From Torreya grandis (lineage: Eukaryota; Streptophyta; Pinopsida; Cupressales; Taxaceae), in the NCBI GenBank assembly GCA_037957365.1, contig JARHVA010002126.1:1146501-1210500 (forward strand): 64,000 nt of DNA. The letters are read 5' to 3'. Position 1 is the stretch's first letter. Each line of letters opens with the position of its first letter. The position numbers and the translations under genes were made by a program. The notes beneath the pieces were generated by a model, which was not told the DNA's origin, did no database searches, and saw only the letters and a list, made by a program, of their open reading frames with translations. Positions 25,700 to 38,596 of the stretch are shown here, piece by piece.

Positions 25700-26280
25700 A
25701 TTTAACTCTTTATTATTGTTAAGTGGTGTCATCTTGGAGAAGGCCTGGATTTATTCTAGATCAATAGATAACCTGTCCTTAGTGATGACATGACCTAGCA
25801 ATTTTCCTTCAGTAATTTTAAAGATGATCTTTTTTGGATTGAGTGATACTCCATATTTTATACACTTGTCAAATACTCTTCGTAGATTATTTAAATTATT
25901 ATCTCTATCTTTTGAATACATTGTTAATTCATCCATATAAATGATGATGCATTTTACAATTATTCCCTAAAAGGTAAATTCCATAGATCATTGGACGATT
26001 AGGCCAAAAATCATCCTTTTGTATCCAAAAGTTCACCACTTAGTGGTGAAGTTTCCATTCTATCTTATTATTCTACTAGCAATTGATTATAGCCTAAGAA
26101 TCCATCTAAGAAGGACATCATCTTAGATCCACTAACCATTTGAATTACCTGATACAAAGAATAGAAAATGATAGATATCCTTTTATGATGATCACTTCAA
26201 ATTCCTAAAGTCAACATAGATTTTGATTTATCCATTCTTATTCCTGACTCGAACTAGGTTGGATACTTAGGTATAATGTC
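25700..26280 (-). pseudogene. Gypsy reverse transcriptase remnant (minus)
   Basis: Copies retrotransposon RNA into DNA in intact members. On the minus strand the frame reads MSFLDGFLGYNQL near 26080, the conserved F-L-D-x-F-x-G-Y-N-Q block. The open stretch 25936-25751 then reads YMDELTMYSKD with LNPKKIIFKITEGKLLGHVI. The catalytic Y-x-D-D is Y-M-D-E here, and several stops lie between blocks, so it is dead. Gag (29.39-28.74 kb) and protease (~27.8-27.5 kb) lie upstream and integrase downstream (24.92-24.40 kb), all minus, giving gag-PR-RT-RH-IN order as in Gypsy/Metaviridae. Residue choices fit the non-chromovirus branch. Confidence 0.8.
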
Positions 26281-27539
26281 TTATTGGAAATATAATCCTA
26301 ACACCCAATATCTTCTATAATTTTGACTAAATGAGAGTTTGCATAATTGGATCTATTGGCCTCTATTTTTTCCTAAAGGGTTTATGTTCTAGCTTCAATG
26401 GGATGGTATGTGTGATGACCATAAGGTAAAATAATTTAATATCTTCATATGTCCAAGTGATCATGTCCTTGTATTTTGTTATAAAATCCCTTAAATTTTA
26501 TTTCTCATTTTTAGTGTAACTTAAATGGTTGTTTACATACTATGGATGTTGATCATTAAACATATTATCATTGACAAAATTAGACTCAGTTGATTTAAGC
26601 TATTTTCTTAGAGCATGTGGATCTACATCGAAAGATCACTATAGGGAGACCATCCCAAGAGGGATTTGATTCTCCTTCAGTTGTAGTACATTGTCTTCTC
26701 CAAGATATTTAATGTGGACATGTTCAAAATTCTTTTCATATATTATATAGGATTCAAAGGCTCAAGAAATATTCATGAATTTTATAATTTATTGATGGTC
26801 TTCAAATACTTAAACATTTTTCACATTGTCTGGGATAGAGGGGAAAAGAACTAGCTCCATAAAGAATTTCTACATTTTATATTCTTAGAGTGGTGCTAGA
26901 TTGGAAACTAAAACTATGAATGAATATGTCATGTGATTTCTTTCCATTGAGATGGATTTGTTGTTAAATTCCTTAAAATATTTAACTAGTTCCCAGGCTT
27001 AGTGTTTATACTTATTCAATTAGACTAGTTTACATTGATACTTATTTTTGATCTGGTTGATAACCAATTATAAATCATTGAATAGTTGTAATTATTTGAT
27101 GTTGTGTTTTAGTTTGAACTATAGATAGAGGATTAAAACTTTATACTCAGCTTTATTATTGGTTCAAGTTAATTTTATCCTATATGTAGCTAGATACTAC
27201 TTTTCATCTAAGTCCATTAAGGCTATGACAATGCCTGAACCTTGTTTTGATCATGCTCTATTTAAATGGATAATTCATAAATGAAAAGGATCTTAAAATT
27301 CTTATTCATGCATTTATTTATTGGTAGTGAAAGTGTACACACTTGCATATGAGGCTAAAAATTCAACCTTTTCATTTTTATCATTATATTTTGTGATTAA
27401 TTACTCCATCTTTAGTTATTTGTCTACTCAAATCTAGTTGGTTACTCCTTTCCATGGAAACCATGTATGAGAAATCTATGTATATGTACCTATTTAGTTT
27501 CATTCACCAACAATGACTAAAAAATAAGTTGTAGGATTA

Positions 27540-27800
27540 TGGAATGTCAATGAGCAAAAAATATATGTATTATTATACACATGGCTCAAATGCAAGCTCT
27601 ATGTGGACATCTATCATTTCTCAAACACATGGTGCAAAATACTTGTCCAATTGTAGGACCATTTTTTCACTTATCTAGGTCAAACCCAATTTATTACATA
27701 TAGTTGTAGGCATCACATTGGTTGATGCACCTATGTGCAATAAAAAATCATTCATGTCCTTTCTGAACATTCTGATAGTTAACAAAAAATTTGGTACCTC
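27540..27800 (-). pseudogene. Gypsy aspartic protease remnant (minus)
   Basis: The minus-strand frame reads LLHIGASTNVMP with CNKLGL 4 residues on. This is the protease signature (canonical L-x-D-x-G-A-S-x-N-V-M-P) with the catalytic aspartate changed to histidine. Two in-frame stops follow. It sits between gag and RT as expected. Plus-strand open frames here (27718-27909, 27918-28118) are shadows or chance. Confidence 0.7.
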
Positions 27801-28743
27801 AGGCTTGTCCTTATATACAACTGCATTTTCATGTATAACTTTTGATTTATTAGTAGATGACCTTATAGTTAGGGCTTTAAGTAGAAAATATGTCTATTTG
27901 GTGATCTAGGCTAACTCATGAAGATTGATATTAGCCTTAATCTTCTTCATGTCTTTAACAATATTATACCCTCATCTACTTTATGGATCTACACTTTGCA
28001 ACTGATTATTTTTTTTAGTGGAGGTGGATTGTTGTTGGCCTTAGGATATGGAGGAATAGTATCATTGTTGTTCATGGCTATTTACGTAGTATCATGCTAC
28101 TTATTTCTCAAATTTTAATATTCATCTAAAAATATTACAAACCATGGATCTCATTAGTATTATCTTCTATTTCACTCTCATCCTCCACTGACAGTGTGAA
28201 GTCATAGGTCTCAAAAACCATTGCTATACTAGGATGTCTTAGAGTAGTAGAGGAACATGGTTGTATTGGATTTACAAAACCTCCCTGTCTATCCATTTCC
28301 TTTTGAAAGATCTCAAAAATGTGTAGAATTCTATGCATTCTAAATCACCATGATATGTTGTGTTATGAATTTGACATAATTAGAAAGATATGCTTCCATG
28401 ATATTTATCTCTAATATCTTGTCAAGTAGATGTTACTCTATATTGTTTCTAGGATTGTTAAAAGGCATGGTGTACCTTAATAATCTAAATCTTTGGTTGT
28501 TATTTTATCCATTAGTGTTCCCTTTGCTCTTCTACATGTTCAAAAACTCATCATTTAGTTTTTTCACCATGCATTAGATATGGAGTTGAGGATAATACCC
28601 TACATAGTATTAGCATTAATTGGTATCAAGGATTGACTCTAGTTTTGTTGGTTAGATGCAAATGCTAAATTATTCTGGAATCTTAGGTGATGGTTAGGTA
28701 GATAATGGGCTAAAGGTAAATTTGTGTACACCTGGACCTAATT

Positions 28744-29391
28744 CTAGGCCACAATATTGTAATTTACATTTTGAATTGGATTAAAGGCCAAAAAAATCGG
28801 GCCAATATTAAGTTGGGCCAAGGATTTTTTTAATTTTTTATAGTCATTGATAGCTTTGACATAATCTAAATGTAATGTATTAGCATTAAGCACTCTAAGG
28901 AAAAAGATAATAGTCATTAGGTCTAGGGTATTATTGTACATTTTGAGGGCTAATACTTTAATGAGTTTATAAGCAACTTCAAGTCTATTATACATATTTT
29001 TTAATCTAGCATTAAAGGATAGAATTAGTTCATTCGGTTCTCTTATTATGCTTGAAAAGTGTTGGTATAAAACACTTGCACAAGTGACTTGTCCAAACTG
29101 TGCCAAGAAGGTGTTTTGACATCCACCCCAAGATGTAATTGAATCTTACGAGGAATTAAGAAACCACTCATAGGGAAAATATTATAATGTAAAGGGAAAT
29201 AATATGCATGCCACATCTTCATGGGTTACATTCAATATCCCTAGATTAGTCTTAAAAGGATTTATGTGTTCTTCAATAGTCCTACCACCTAATGGAGAAA
29301 ATGAAGGAAGATACGTTTTAGGTTTTCTAGGTAAATCATCCATGTCTCCAATGATGTTGATATTAGAGCTGATTAGATAGGTTTGGACCAT
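28744..29391 (-). pseudogene. Gypsy gag remnant (minus)
   Basis: Two open pieces (29391-29182 and 29106-28744) form one Gag. The first reads LGGRTIEEHINPF then LGILNVTHEDVACILFPFTL, the e-e-H-i-x-x-F and h-e-D-v-A-x-x-L-F-x-x-S-L blocks of the retrotransposon Gag family. The second contains F-S-S-I-I-R-E-P-N-E-L-I-L-S-F-N-A-R-L, the p-n-E-s-i-x-e-F-n-x-R-F block. The gap between pieces holds stops and a probable frameshift. It begins ~230 bp inside repeat E copy 2, as expected if that repeat is the 5' LTR. A further minus-strand open stretch at 28338-28135 may be the Gag-protease linker. Confidence 0.8.
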
Positions 29392-29598
29392 TGGGAATAG
29401 AGGAATATGAGATTGTTAGTTTGGAGAGTATGATTGATCTTGAGGTCTTATCGAGGTACCTTTATATGACCTAACTTTTATATGAATTTAAAAAGGCGGG
29501 TATTGAAATTTAGTGTCTGAGGTTTACCTTATTAACATTCTAAGTATATCTAGTATAACTCAAGTGATTATTTTTAAATAAATGGTGGTAAAGTGTCA

Positions 29599-29620
29599 GG
29601 CCCTTCGTATAACACCAAAT
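29599..29620 (-). other. possible primer-binding region of the minus-strand Gypsy
   Basis: On the minus strand ATTTGGTGTTATACGAAGGG follows the inner edge of repeat E copy 2 and precedes gag. Its place and TTGG start are suggestive. I cannot assign a tRNA. Confidence 0.3.
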
Positions 29621-29623
29621 AAG

Positions 29624-31060
29624 TTTATGTTGATGTGGGTTTTATGAACACCAAGGAAAATATTGAGGTAGCATCTAAAATTTTGAGATCAATGAAAAAG
29701 ATTAACTCTAAGGCATGAGTTATAGGGTATTAGGTTTTATAAACATGTTGGTGGAATAGTGATGAGTAGAGCAGTTGTTTACCATAGATGGATTGGTTAT
29801 GGATGCGAATCTAGATCTACTTGAGATGGGTGGATAGATAATGGGTTTAACCAAAGGTAGGTCTAACCAAAATAAATTAAAAAAAGAGGTAAAGATAGGG
29901 CATTAAAAAAGACCTATTGACTAAACAAGGTGAAACCTTTCTAAGCTGGGTCTTAAATTAGGGGTTCGACAAACAATCAATAGCTAGTGTTTGTTGAAAG
30001 CTAATTTAATCACACCAATCATCAAACATAGTTAAGAGTCTAAGAAATCAAGAATACATTAATTTAGCATATATAATCAAAGGTTGTTGCTAATGTAATA
30101 TTGAAATTGGACATCTACAAGGGGATATTATTATTATTATTATTACACAAAAGGCATTCAAATTATAAATAACATAATATGAATAGTTATATTTAAAATA
30201 ATAATCATACACAACCAAGAATCTAAGATACCAGAATGAGAACTTATTACAATATTAACAGGTTTGGGAATCAAATTTTCACATCAAGATTAATTACAAA
30301 ATAATATATAATTTCTTATTAAACTTAATATCCAAAATTATTTTTCATTTGGGATGGGGAGGATGAAAATAGATATAAGCTTGGGGAGAGGGTGTTTCAT
30401 CTTCCAAGTGAAGTCTAAATTTACATCTCTAATAATATAAATATGTGTCTAAATCATGTAGAGCATGCATGTATAATTTTTTTTTACATAAAATAGAAAT
30501 ACTCATCTAAAATACAACACACACATGCATGCATACACACATGTATTCACAAAATTAATTAAGAACCATTAGTTCTAACTTAATTGAAACATGAAAATAC
30601 ATATTCATATCTAGTTTGTTGTTGATATGGTCTTGTTAGTAGAATAAAATGGTTGAGTGATAATTTTAGAGATAGAATTAGTCAATGTAGCCACTTGGGG
30701 AATCCAAACTAGCCATGTTGAAGTATACATGACTACATTTTGAAAAACTTGAGGACCCTATGATGATGTGGTATAAATTTTATTTTCTTTCATTTTTGGT
30801 GTTGATCTTGACATACCCTATATGGCTCTACATTTTTCAAATATTGTGTGTTGTCTCAAAATCCTTATTAATAATATCAAAATTGAGTAAGGTAGGCTTG
30901 AATATTTTGATGAATTCATCCATAAAACTTATGTGTTCAGCCTCTAATCTCTTAAACTTAGATCCAAGGGATTCAAATTTTGTCACTCCATCCTTAGAAA
31001 AATTGATCAACTATAGGATCTCTTCATTAATTTTTTCTATGGTTCCCTCAACTTCCACTT
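29624..31060 (-). repeat. dispersed repeat E, copy 2 (possible LTR next to gag)
   Basis: A direct copy of 11139-12395, about 180 bp longer through small insertions (an (ATT)n tract at 30126-30145 and extra sequence after the CA-rich tract at 30517-30545). Its left edge abuts a primer-like site and gag. Its right edge overlaps the end of a long minus-strand reading frame. If it is an LTR, that frame may be a 3' ORF of a neighbouring tandem copy sharing this LTR. I cannot choose between this and a simple dispersed fragment. Confidence 0.6.
30517..30545. repeat. CA-rich microsatellite
   Basis: CAACACACACATGCATGCAT then ACACACATG, inside repeat E copy 2 at the site where copy 1 has (TG)n. Confidence 0.85.
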
Positions 31061-34000
31061 TGAAGTTATAGCAACTACTTTAAGGAGTGTTTAAAAATTA
31101 GATTAGTTAACTAGTTATCCTATAGATGTTATCACATCATTGGCCCTCATATATCTCAAATTTTATAACATCCCATTTTCATGTCTAAAAAAATGTCCTA
31201 TCAAAGTCTTCATTTGTGTATGCTAGTTAAGGGCACAATCCCTTTTTTCAATTATATAACTAAAAGCCCATGAAACATATTGGTTGGATATCAAGTTTAG
31301 ATGGTTTAATTTTTGTTTCTTTAACACTAAACCAAAAAGGTTATCATTTTCTCAAACTATTTTAGCTAGTACCAAATTTTAAGTGCCTTTATCTTCTCAA
31401 GTTGACTTTCTCCCCTAGAGTCATGCTTATTATTCAAAATACTGTACATCCTAGTGGTTGTATTGTGTACAGTATCTAAAATCTCCCAAGGGGAATGTAT
31501 AATATGTATCTATTGAAACTTATGTTGTTCCTCCTCCTTACTCTTATACATTTACTTCATAGCTTCTCTAACTAAATCCACAAAAGAATAGAAATCCTAT
31601 GTATACTCTATTTGATCATTATGATTATTTTTGGGATTTTTGGCCAAGGGAAATAAGTTTTATATTTTTAATATCTCTATATCTTCCATTATATTTATGT
31701 TCACTACCTTCCTCTTGTTCACCATTTAAATGGTTCCATTCTAACTATCAAAATGAGTAGAGACTGTAAACAATTAAGTGATGACCAAATTTTGTCTCTC
31801 ATATCTTCAACCTTGAAACTTTTTAAATCATTTAGGAATAATAAGTTCCCCTTATTCTTCTAGTTAAATTAGGTCTTTAGAGGTAGATCATGGAGTGATC
31901 ATTAGAGGGGGAGTTATTACTCTAGGTGATAATGAATCACTTATTTAAATAGGAAATTATAGGGGTGGATAAATAATTCTCTACCATAATGAGGCTTCCC
32001 TCTGTGGGGTGACTTCAACCACATATTTAGTCAAGCCTAGAGTATTTAAAACTATCACTATGGTTAAATGTAATAGGGTATATTATGTCAAGGTTAGTTC
32101 TAGTTGAGCTAAAGATGTTGAGGGGATTGGTGGCCCTTTAGGATAAAAAATGGCAATTGGAACCAAATTTTCAAAATAGGCTCTTTTCTTTGGATCTTTT
32201 ATTTATATTAATGTTAAAATAATAGAATAATCTTCTGAACTACAAAATGGTGGCCCTTGAATGCATGAAGGGAAATTTGTATCTAAATTATATGCAAAAG
32301 TAATAAAATACACAAGGAAATAAAGTACCTTATTGATATTTTTCCTTTCCTCTTCAGTGAGGATCTACTAGTTTAATGCCCCATCAGGAAGTTCTTATTG
32401 TAAAATTATTAGGCTCATTAATTAGCCTTTTCCAATTATACCTCCTCATCCACTTCTTATTAGGATCCCTCCTCACTTGACATTGGTTTTGGCCTCATCA
32501 TTATTTATGCATTATCTTCTTCCTGATTAGTAAGATAATACACTAGTGATATTGCATGTAATTGATCCTCCTCATATGCTTCCTCTTCAAGGGAATCTCT
32601 AGGAGTTGAAAGACCTGATGATGTTCTTTCCTCTAGTTGTTGTAATTTAAATGAGACAATGGGGAATTTAGTTTTCTTTTGGTAGGTTATTATGGGGGGA
32701 TGAGGAGGAGAAGGAGATGATGAAACAAATGAAATAACCACAATTTTAGGGAATACCACTATAGGTGGTGGTGAAGAAATAGAGAGTGGAACAATAGTGA
32801 TGGAGGGAATAATGGATGTATATGTACCTCATTGAGATGCTTAAGGGGATGGAGTGGATGGGAGACATGATAAAGAAGCTTTTAGAAATTATAGGAGACT
32901 CACCTGTGTAGGTGTTGTAAGTGGAGGGAGAGGCACCAAACAGAGCATGCTCTTTTACCTATCTTAAGGAGATATAATCCTCTCCACTATAGTAGCTATG
33001 CCTAAAATTTTGATAGTTGCTAGATGTGTGGAGGCCAAATGGGGACTAAGAAGAACTCTAAGAAATTCTTTTATGATTTAGAGATTATCCTCCCTTTCAT
33101 TGCTAGATTCTCCCTCTAATAAATTGGTTTCTTCTCTTGTAGGAGAGGGAGGCTAATCTTGTCATATAGGGCCCTAAGGTTATATTGGAGTCCAATTATG
33201 ACTCTAAGATCTTTGTTCCTACTCTATCATCTCATTTTCCTACTCAGTAATTTCAAAGTTTTACTGAATCTCTTGGATAACGATCATGGAAATATGATTA
33301 TCCCTCTTAAGGGTCAACACTAGTGATTCACCTAATGCATTCATAAAAATAACATCATGCCCATACTCTTAGTGACCATAACCCCATTATTATCCTTAAG
33401 GGATTGAATAAAGTTCATAAATTTTATTTTAAGGTCACATTCCCTTGATTGTTCCATCTTTAAATTTTAATGAGATCTACTTTTCAATGCTTGGTTGACA
33501 TGTGCCTTCACAATGAATTAGATATTACCTATGCTTAGAGGGGTATTATAATAATATGCCTAGTGTTTAAGGTCAATTTATTCATATATAATATTTTTAA
33601 GGTAAGATTATCTAGAATGTGGTGTGGTAGAAATAGAGGATGTTGCTTGTTCCTTTAATTCATATTATGGTATAATCTGGGTAGTACCATTTAATCTCCT
33701 ATTTTGGTTATACTTATTTTTAGATTCTTAGATATTCTAGGCATATAATTGTCATGATTGTCTTGGTAAAACTAATGATAAATTTCATCACAAATCCTTA
33801 TAATCTTATTCTTGTGCCTATAGACAAATATAAAAGAATAGTTCTCATAGATTCTATTATCTACATACTTTATAAATATCTACCATAATTCACCATGGGC
33901 CATGTAGACTATAAAATGAACTACATTCAATAGATATGACATCATGTAAAATTTTCTATCTACTAGAATTTTTCATGTTTTTACATTTTGGATTTTAGTC

Positions 34001-34210
34001 TAACACTGATTATATCTCCCAGGGCCAAAATTTTATCAAAGATTAGGAGAATGTCCAGTAATGGGACCCATTCCACATATACATAAGTAATTCTAATAAA
34101 ATCATATAATCTATTAAAAAGGGAAATGGCTATTCTGATACTAGGAATGAAATTAATAATACTATTGGAGGAAATTATTCCCTTGGGGTTTATTCTTTGG
34201 CCTTTCAATC
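30900..34210 (-). pseudogene. large degraded reading frame of unknown function (minus)
   Basis: From 34208 leftward the minus strand gives long coherent protein-like stretches broken mostly by single stops. These are 34208-33981 (contains WVPLLDILLIF and LGDIISVRLKSK), ~33370-32960 (contains DVIFMNALGESLVLTLKRDN and PPSPTREETN), 32759-32505 (Pro/Glu-rich), ~31560-31400 (contains SPWEILDTVHNTTTRMYSIL) and ~31060-30900 (contains FESLGSKFKRLEAEH). Together they would make a protein near 1,000 residues. Many in-frame stops are TAG where glutamine would fit. I recognise no enzyme domain. It could be the extra ORF of a Tat/Athila/Ogre-type element. Confidence 0.45.
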
Positions 34211-35549
34211 ACCACTTCTTAGATTTCTCATTTACAATGTTATGTTTAAATTTTACATTGGCTAAGATTTGATTACATGTTATCTCAGGCATTAAGATCC
34301 TAAGGTACTATATATATGTAAATAACACATTCTAATCTATACATTCAAATCTTAGAGGTCTGTCCTTTGTAATGGATTTAATGGATAGGATAGGGGTTTG
34401 GTTGGTTGTTTGGTGGAATGGGATTTGGGATAGGTGGCAGTAATGGACTCTTGTTATGAAAATAAAAGACCTCAATAGTGTCTTGATGCTCGTTAAGAGC
34501 ATCAAGATGGGTTGGAACATATATCCAAGTTATTTTGGTCTCTGATTTCAATATAAGGTGAATCTCTTGGTCAATACTAGGACTAGGGAGATGGGGAAGA
34601 TTGGGTTAGATAACTCATGGAAAAAGGTTTACTCTACTAGGTTGGCTTTGTTTGGAAAATGTCATCAAATTTGAATGATATAAGATAATCATAAACCAAG
34701 GAGAATATGGAAAGGTGGATGAGAGAATAGGATTATATGATGTAGTGTTTATGTCCCTTGTTTTGTGGGATAACAATGATAAGTGGGTCAGGGATGCATT
34801 CTTGTTCTTTTAAGGTGGCTAAAGTTTGTACAATGAGATGAAGAATGGGAGTGGAGTGGAATACCTCACATCCTAGTTTGGTAATAATATGATATTGTAT
34901 GACAATGATGGTACCAAGTTCTATAACCTAGATAATATATCATGATATACAAGATTTTGTGTCTCAGAAAGGGTAATCTAAAAGAGGTTGGGAATAAACT
35001 AGGGAGAAGCATATGGGTTTATTTAGGGAATGACTTTTAATGTGTGCTTTCTAGAATGTTGAAACAAGGATTTGTAATGTATGCTTGTAAAAATGGACAT
35101 GGATTTGTGTATGTTTATTTTATGAATGGAAAAGGCTTATATTAAATGTGTTTTTCTTACACATGTTGGAAAGGCCTTTTGGCACTATTTTTGTTATTTT
35201 TTGGATTCTCTTGATTCTATGGAAGTAGATACTTTGTCTGATAAAAATGAAATGTTGATAGTTAAAGAATGGAAAATTTTATAATAAATAAAATAAAAAC
35301 TCTTTTTTTGTATCTTTTTTTAATTTTTATTTCATGAAAGGAGAGAGAGGGAGAGAGGCTATGCTATTATAAAAAATGTTGAATTTTCCTACCTTATGTT
35401 TATATGCAAACTAGACTACTATGTTTTTGTTTGTTTTGGTTTTTTTTTATGAGTGGAATAAATGTGTAAATTAAATATAAATCTCAAGTAATTTATTAAT
35501 AAATATGATCTAAAATAGAAACAACACAACAAATTCTTTTGGTTTTCTC
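34211..35549. other. AT-rich and G-rich repeat DNA, no recognised gene
   Basis: The minus-strand open frame 34520-34332 has no recognisable motif. The stretch could be the upstream part of the degraded frame to the left or its leader. A GA tract (GGAGAGAGAGGGAGAGAGG) lies at 35340. Confidence 0.35.
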
Positions 35550-37119
35550 TGTTCCCAAACAAATTAAACTAGCTTTTCAACTTCCCTAGTTTGCTAAGAA
35601 CAAGATTTTTTTAATGAATTGCTAAAATGGAAATAAGAGATGAAATTTATAATTTTATATTTTTAAAGAGGTAAATGATAATAATTTTAAATCTCTATAA
35701 ATAATAAGATCAAAAATATACTACTCTTGTGTATGCACCTATGGTTGTCCATGTTTTATTTATTTCTTAGATGTCTGCTTGAAGTGTAAAAGACTTATTT
35801 AGATCTTGAAAAAGGAAAATTTGTCCTAGATGGACCTAATTTAAATATTTACTAATATTTTTCCATAAATTATTGATGAGGTTTATTACAAATTGAAATA
35901 AAACTAATCTATTAGAAATCAATCATAAGTCAAAGTTAGTTATCTGATTTTTGTAGCAAAGATAAATGAAAAGAAATAGATATATTTCACTATCCAATTT
36001 GATTATTTTTATTAGTATTAAATATAATATATCAAAAAAATAAAATACACTATATCTTATTTAATAAAGAAAACAAATACTATAAATCAAGAGAAATCCA
36101 AGCTCATTCTAGAATAAATCAACTAAAGTGTATGTGAAGTATTGATATAAGAATCCTTAGTATGATATCTATGTATGATCTTGTATAAATTATTAAAATT
36201 ATATGGTTGGAGGATGCACAAGATCTATAATAAAGGGGTAAAATAAGATACATAGACATAAATGGAGGGCAGGTAAACTGAGGATGGTTAATGTCTTGGA
36301 TTGTAAAGTCTAAATTATTTTCACCAAGATCAATTCTTTAATTGTATTCATGTATTTGTATAAAAAAATAAATAGGTTTTATATTTAGTAAATTTTAGCA
36401 AGGTTGTGGCTATAAAATCTTCATAATGGCAACTTCTAATGGCAATTTTTGGATCTGAAATCAAACCAAAATTAGCCTTTTTGTAGAAAAAGATGGGATC
36501 CTACATGGAGTTAAACTAATATTGATGATGAGTTTAAATTAAAAGGAATTGAAGAGGATAAAAATATAAGAGGGAGTCAGTTGGTATTTATTAGAGGTGA
36601 ATACAAGGTGATAAAAACAAGAAACATGAAATTATTCATGCAAACCACATTAAAACTAGAATCATGGGAGTTAAAATTGGAAGATATTTACACTATGATA
36701 GAATTTATAATTCATGCAGGGGTGGTTGTGAAACCACCACTTAAGGTAAAAATAACATCTTAAAATTACAAAACCACCATGGTTTTAATACAAAACTGGT
36801 GCTTATCTTTGAAAACATTGCCTAAGTTATGAAATTGTTGCAATGATTATATAATGAAAGAGGTAATTTTGTAATTTAGGGCAATAGTTTTATTACCTAG
36901 ATTAACTATTTCATAATGAATATTTAGTGCTTGAAACAAGGTGATATAAGCCATGAAATTCAAAACCAATGGGGCCAAAGGTTTTCAATATAGGAATAAG
37001 AAGATAGAGGGAGGGGAAAAAGTTAGAGAGTTCCCTATGGTGCATAAAATAAGAGGTCATTACATCATCATTAAATTTGTATCGAAAGTGTTTTAGCATG
37101 TAAATTTTCGGTGAATACA
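35550..37119. repeat. LTR-like repeat B, copy 1
   Basis: 1,570 bp, TGTTCCCAAAC...GAATACA, aligned in direct orientation with 58006-59582 (1,577 bp). Landmarks include TTTGCTAAGAA, ATCAAAAATATACTAC, GTTGGAGGATGCACAAGAT and GGGCCAAAGG. Near-equal lengths and TG...CA-like ends suggest an LTR family, but I find no target duplication, primer site or linked pol. At 36710-36790 it carries GGTGGTT / AACCACC motifs. The short minus-strand open frames at 36911-37141 and 59391-59618 are two copies of the same noncoding stretch. Confidence 0.7.
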
Positions 37120-37678
37120 TATTTACACCTTGATATGACACCTTATCATGAGTTGGTAAGATTCAAGTGAGATATTAGAAATACTTATCTTATTTACCAA
37201 AGTGGTGGATCAAAGCGATTCAGGACTCCATGCAACCTGCATATAGAAAATGATATTCAAGTGAATTTATTTTGAAAATTATAATAATGGATTACATAAT
37301 TAAAACATGGAAATAATATTTAAGATATGTGTATGGTAGATCATATTACCTATATTATCTCATTAGGGGACTGATCTTGTGTCAATTTGTGTGTACCTAC
37401 AAAATCATAAAACTTGCTACAAGAAAATAGAGAAACTTGTTAATACATTAGTAGTGAAATGTTTATCATGGAATGTAAGAAAAATATGACATAAAAACAT
37501 GATAAAAAACATTTAAAAAAATAAATATGTCAAATATGGAAAACTTTTGAATTAAAATGGCTAGTCTGGGGCTTAATATATTCAAAAACTTGCCAAAATT
37601 GTTCCCTTATGCCATTTGTCTTAAGAGAATTTTGAGCTTTGGATAGATTGTGATCATTTAAATCATGAAATCACTATA

Positions 37679-38596
37679 TAGGATGAGGGAAAATAAAGGA
37701 TTGATAATGTACCAATGGGAGGTATTTTTGGGCATGATCATGTCAGTTTTGTTAACTTTTTTATTTTTCCCCAATTCTGAAATTTTGAAGAAAGCTTGGA
37801 TAAATTTTAAAATTTAAAATTTTACTGTAATTTTATTAGGGTATATTAGGAATTTAAATTTTATTTTAGGTTTAAGGTATTTTTGGGGGGTTTTGGGAAT
37901 TTTTGAAGGAGACGTGAGTGGTGGATAAAACTGCCACTCATATTATAAAACTATCACCCTTCGTAGGGTGGTAGTTACATAACCACTATAGGGGTAACAT
38001 AACTATTGTAGCATAGTTACATCACCATAACCTAAGGTATTTAAATAACCACCTAATCAATGTTCTTTAACTAATGCAGGGACATTTCATAACCAACCCA
38101 AATGGTTATGTCCACTACAAAAGTGTAAAATTTGATTTTTTTTAAGATTAAAATTAATTTTTAAGCTAACTTAGAGTCTTTTTTATTTTTATATGGGAAT
38201 TATATATGATGGATCAGAGATCAAGATTAGGATTGGATCCCTATATTTTTATCATTATTTATAGATGATGAGTTGGTACTTTTTCATCGAGGAGGGATAC
38301 TCTAGATTGCACAAGTAAGGATTATTCCTTCTTTTAGTTGATTATTGTGTGATCTCTTGACTTAATACGACCATAAAACTTTCATGTTTCCTTAGACCTT
38401 AGGAGAATGGATGATCACTCTTTTAGATGTGTATTAGAACACTGATCTCCATATGAATGACCATTTGGTGTGTATTCAGGATGCTGATAGCTACCATAAG
38501 GCCTAAAGCTAGGCAAATCATTTGGGGATTCTAACATACTTGATGTGGGCATGAAGTGTGGAATGATATTTTATCAGGTTGAAGGATTAGATATCC
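37679..38596. repeat. repeat C, copy 1 (possible LTR)
   Basis: ~0.92 kb aligned in direct orientation with 44066-45020. Shared blocks include GGAGGTATT-TTGGGCA, GATTATTTTT-like, CTCTTGACTTA and GATGTGGG-ATGAAGTGTGGA. Candidate inner termini are TGATAATG...TTTTATCA (37702-38576). However, the match extends ~20 bp past both, and the flanks show no target duplication. The middle carries GGTGG / CCACC inverted motifs. Confidence 0.6.

Noticed and set aside
27718..28118. Two plus-strand frames of 63 and 66 codons
   Set aside because: They lie antisense to the protease remnant and its flank and have no motif of their own.
36911..37141. Minus-strand frame conserved with 59391-59618
   Set aside because: Conservation comes from the noncoding repeat B pair. 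There is no family motif, and the N-termini differ.
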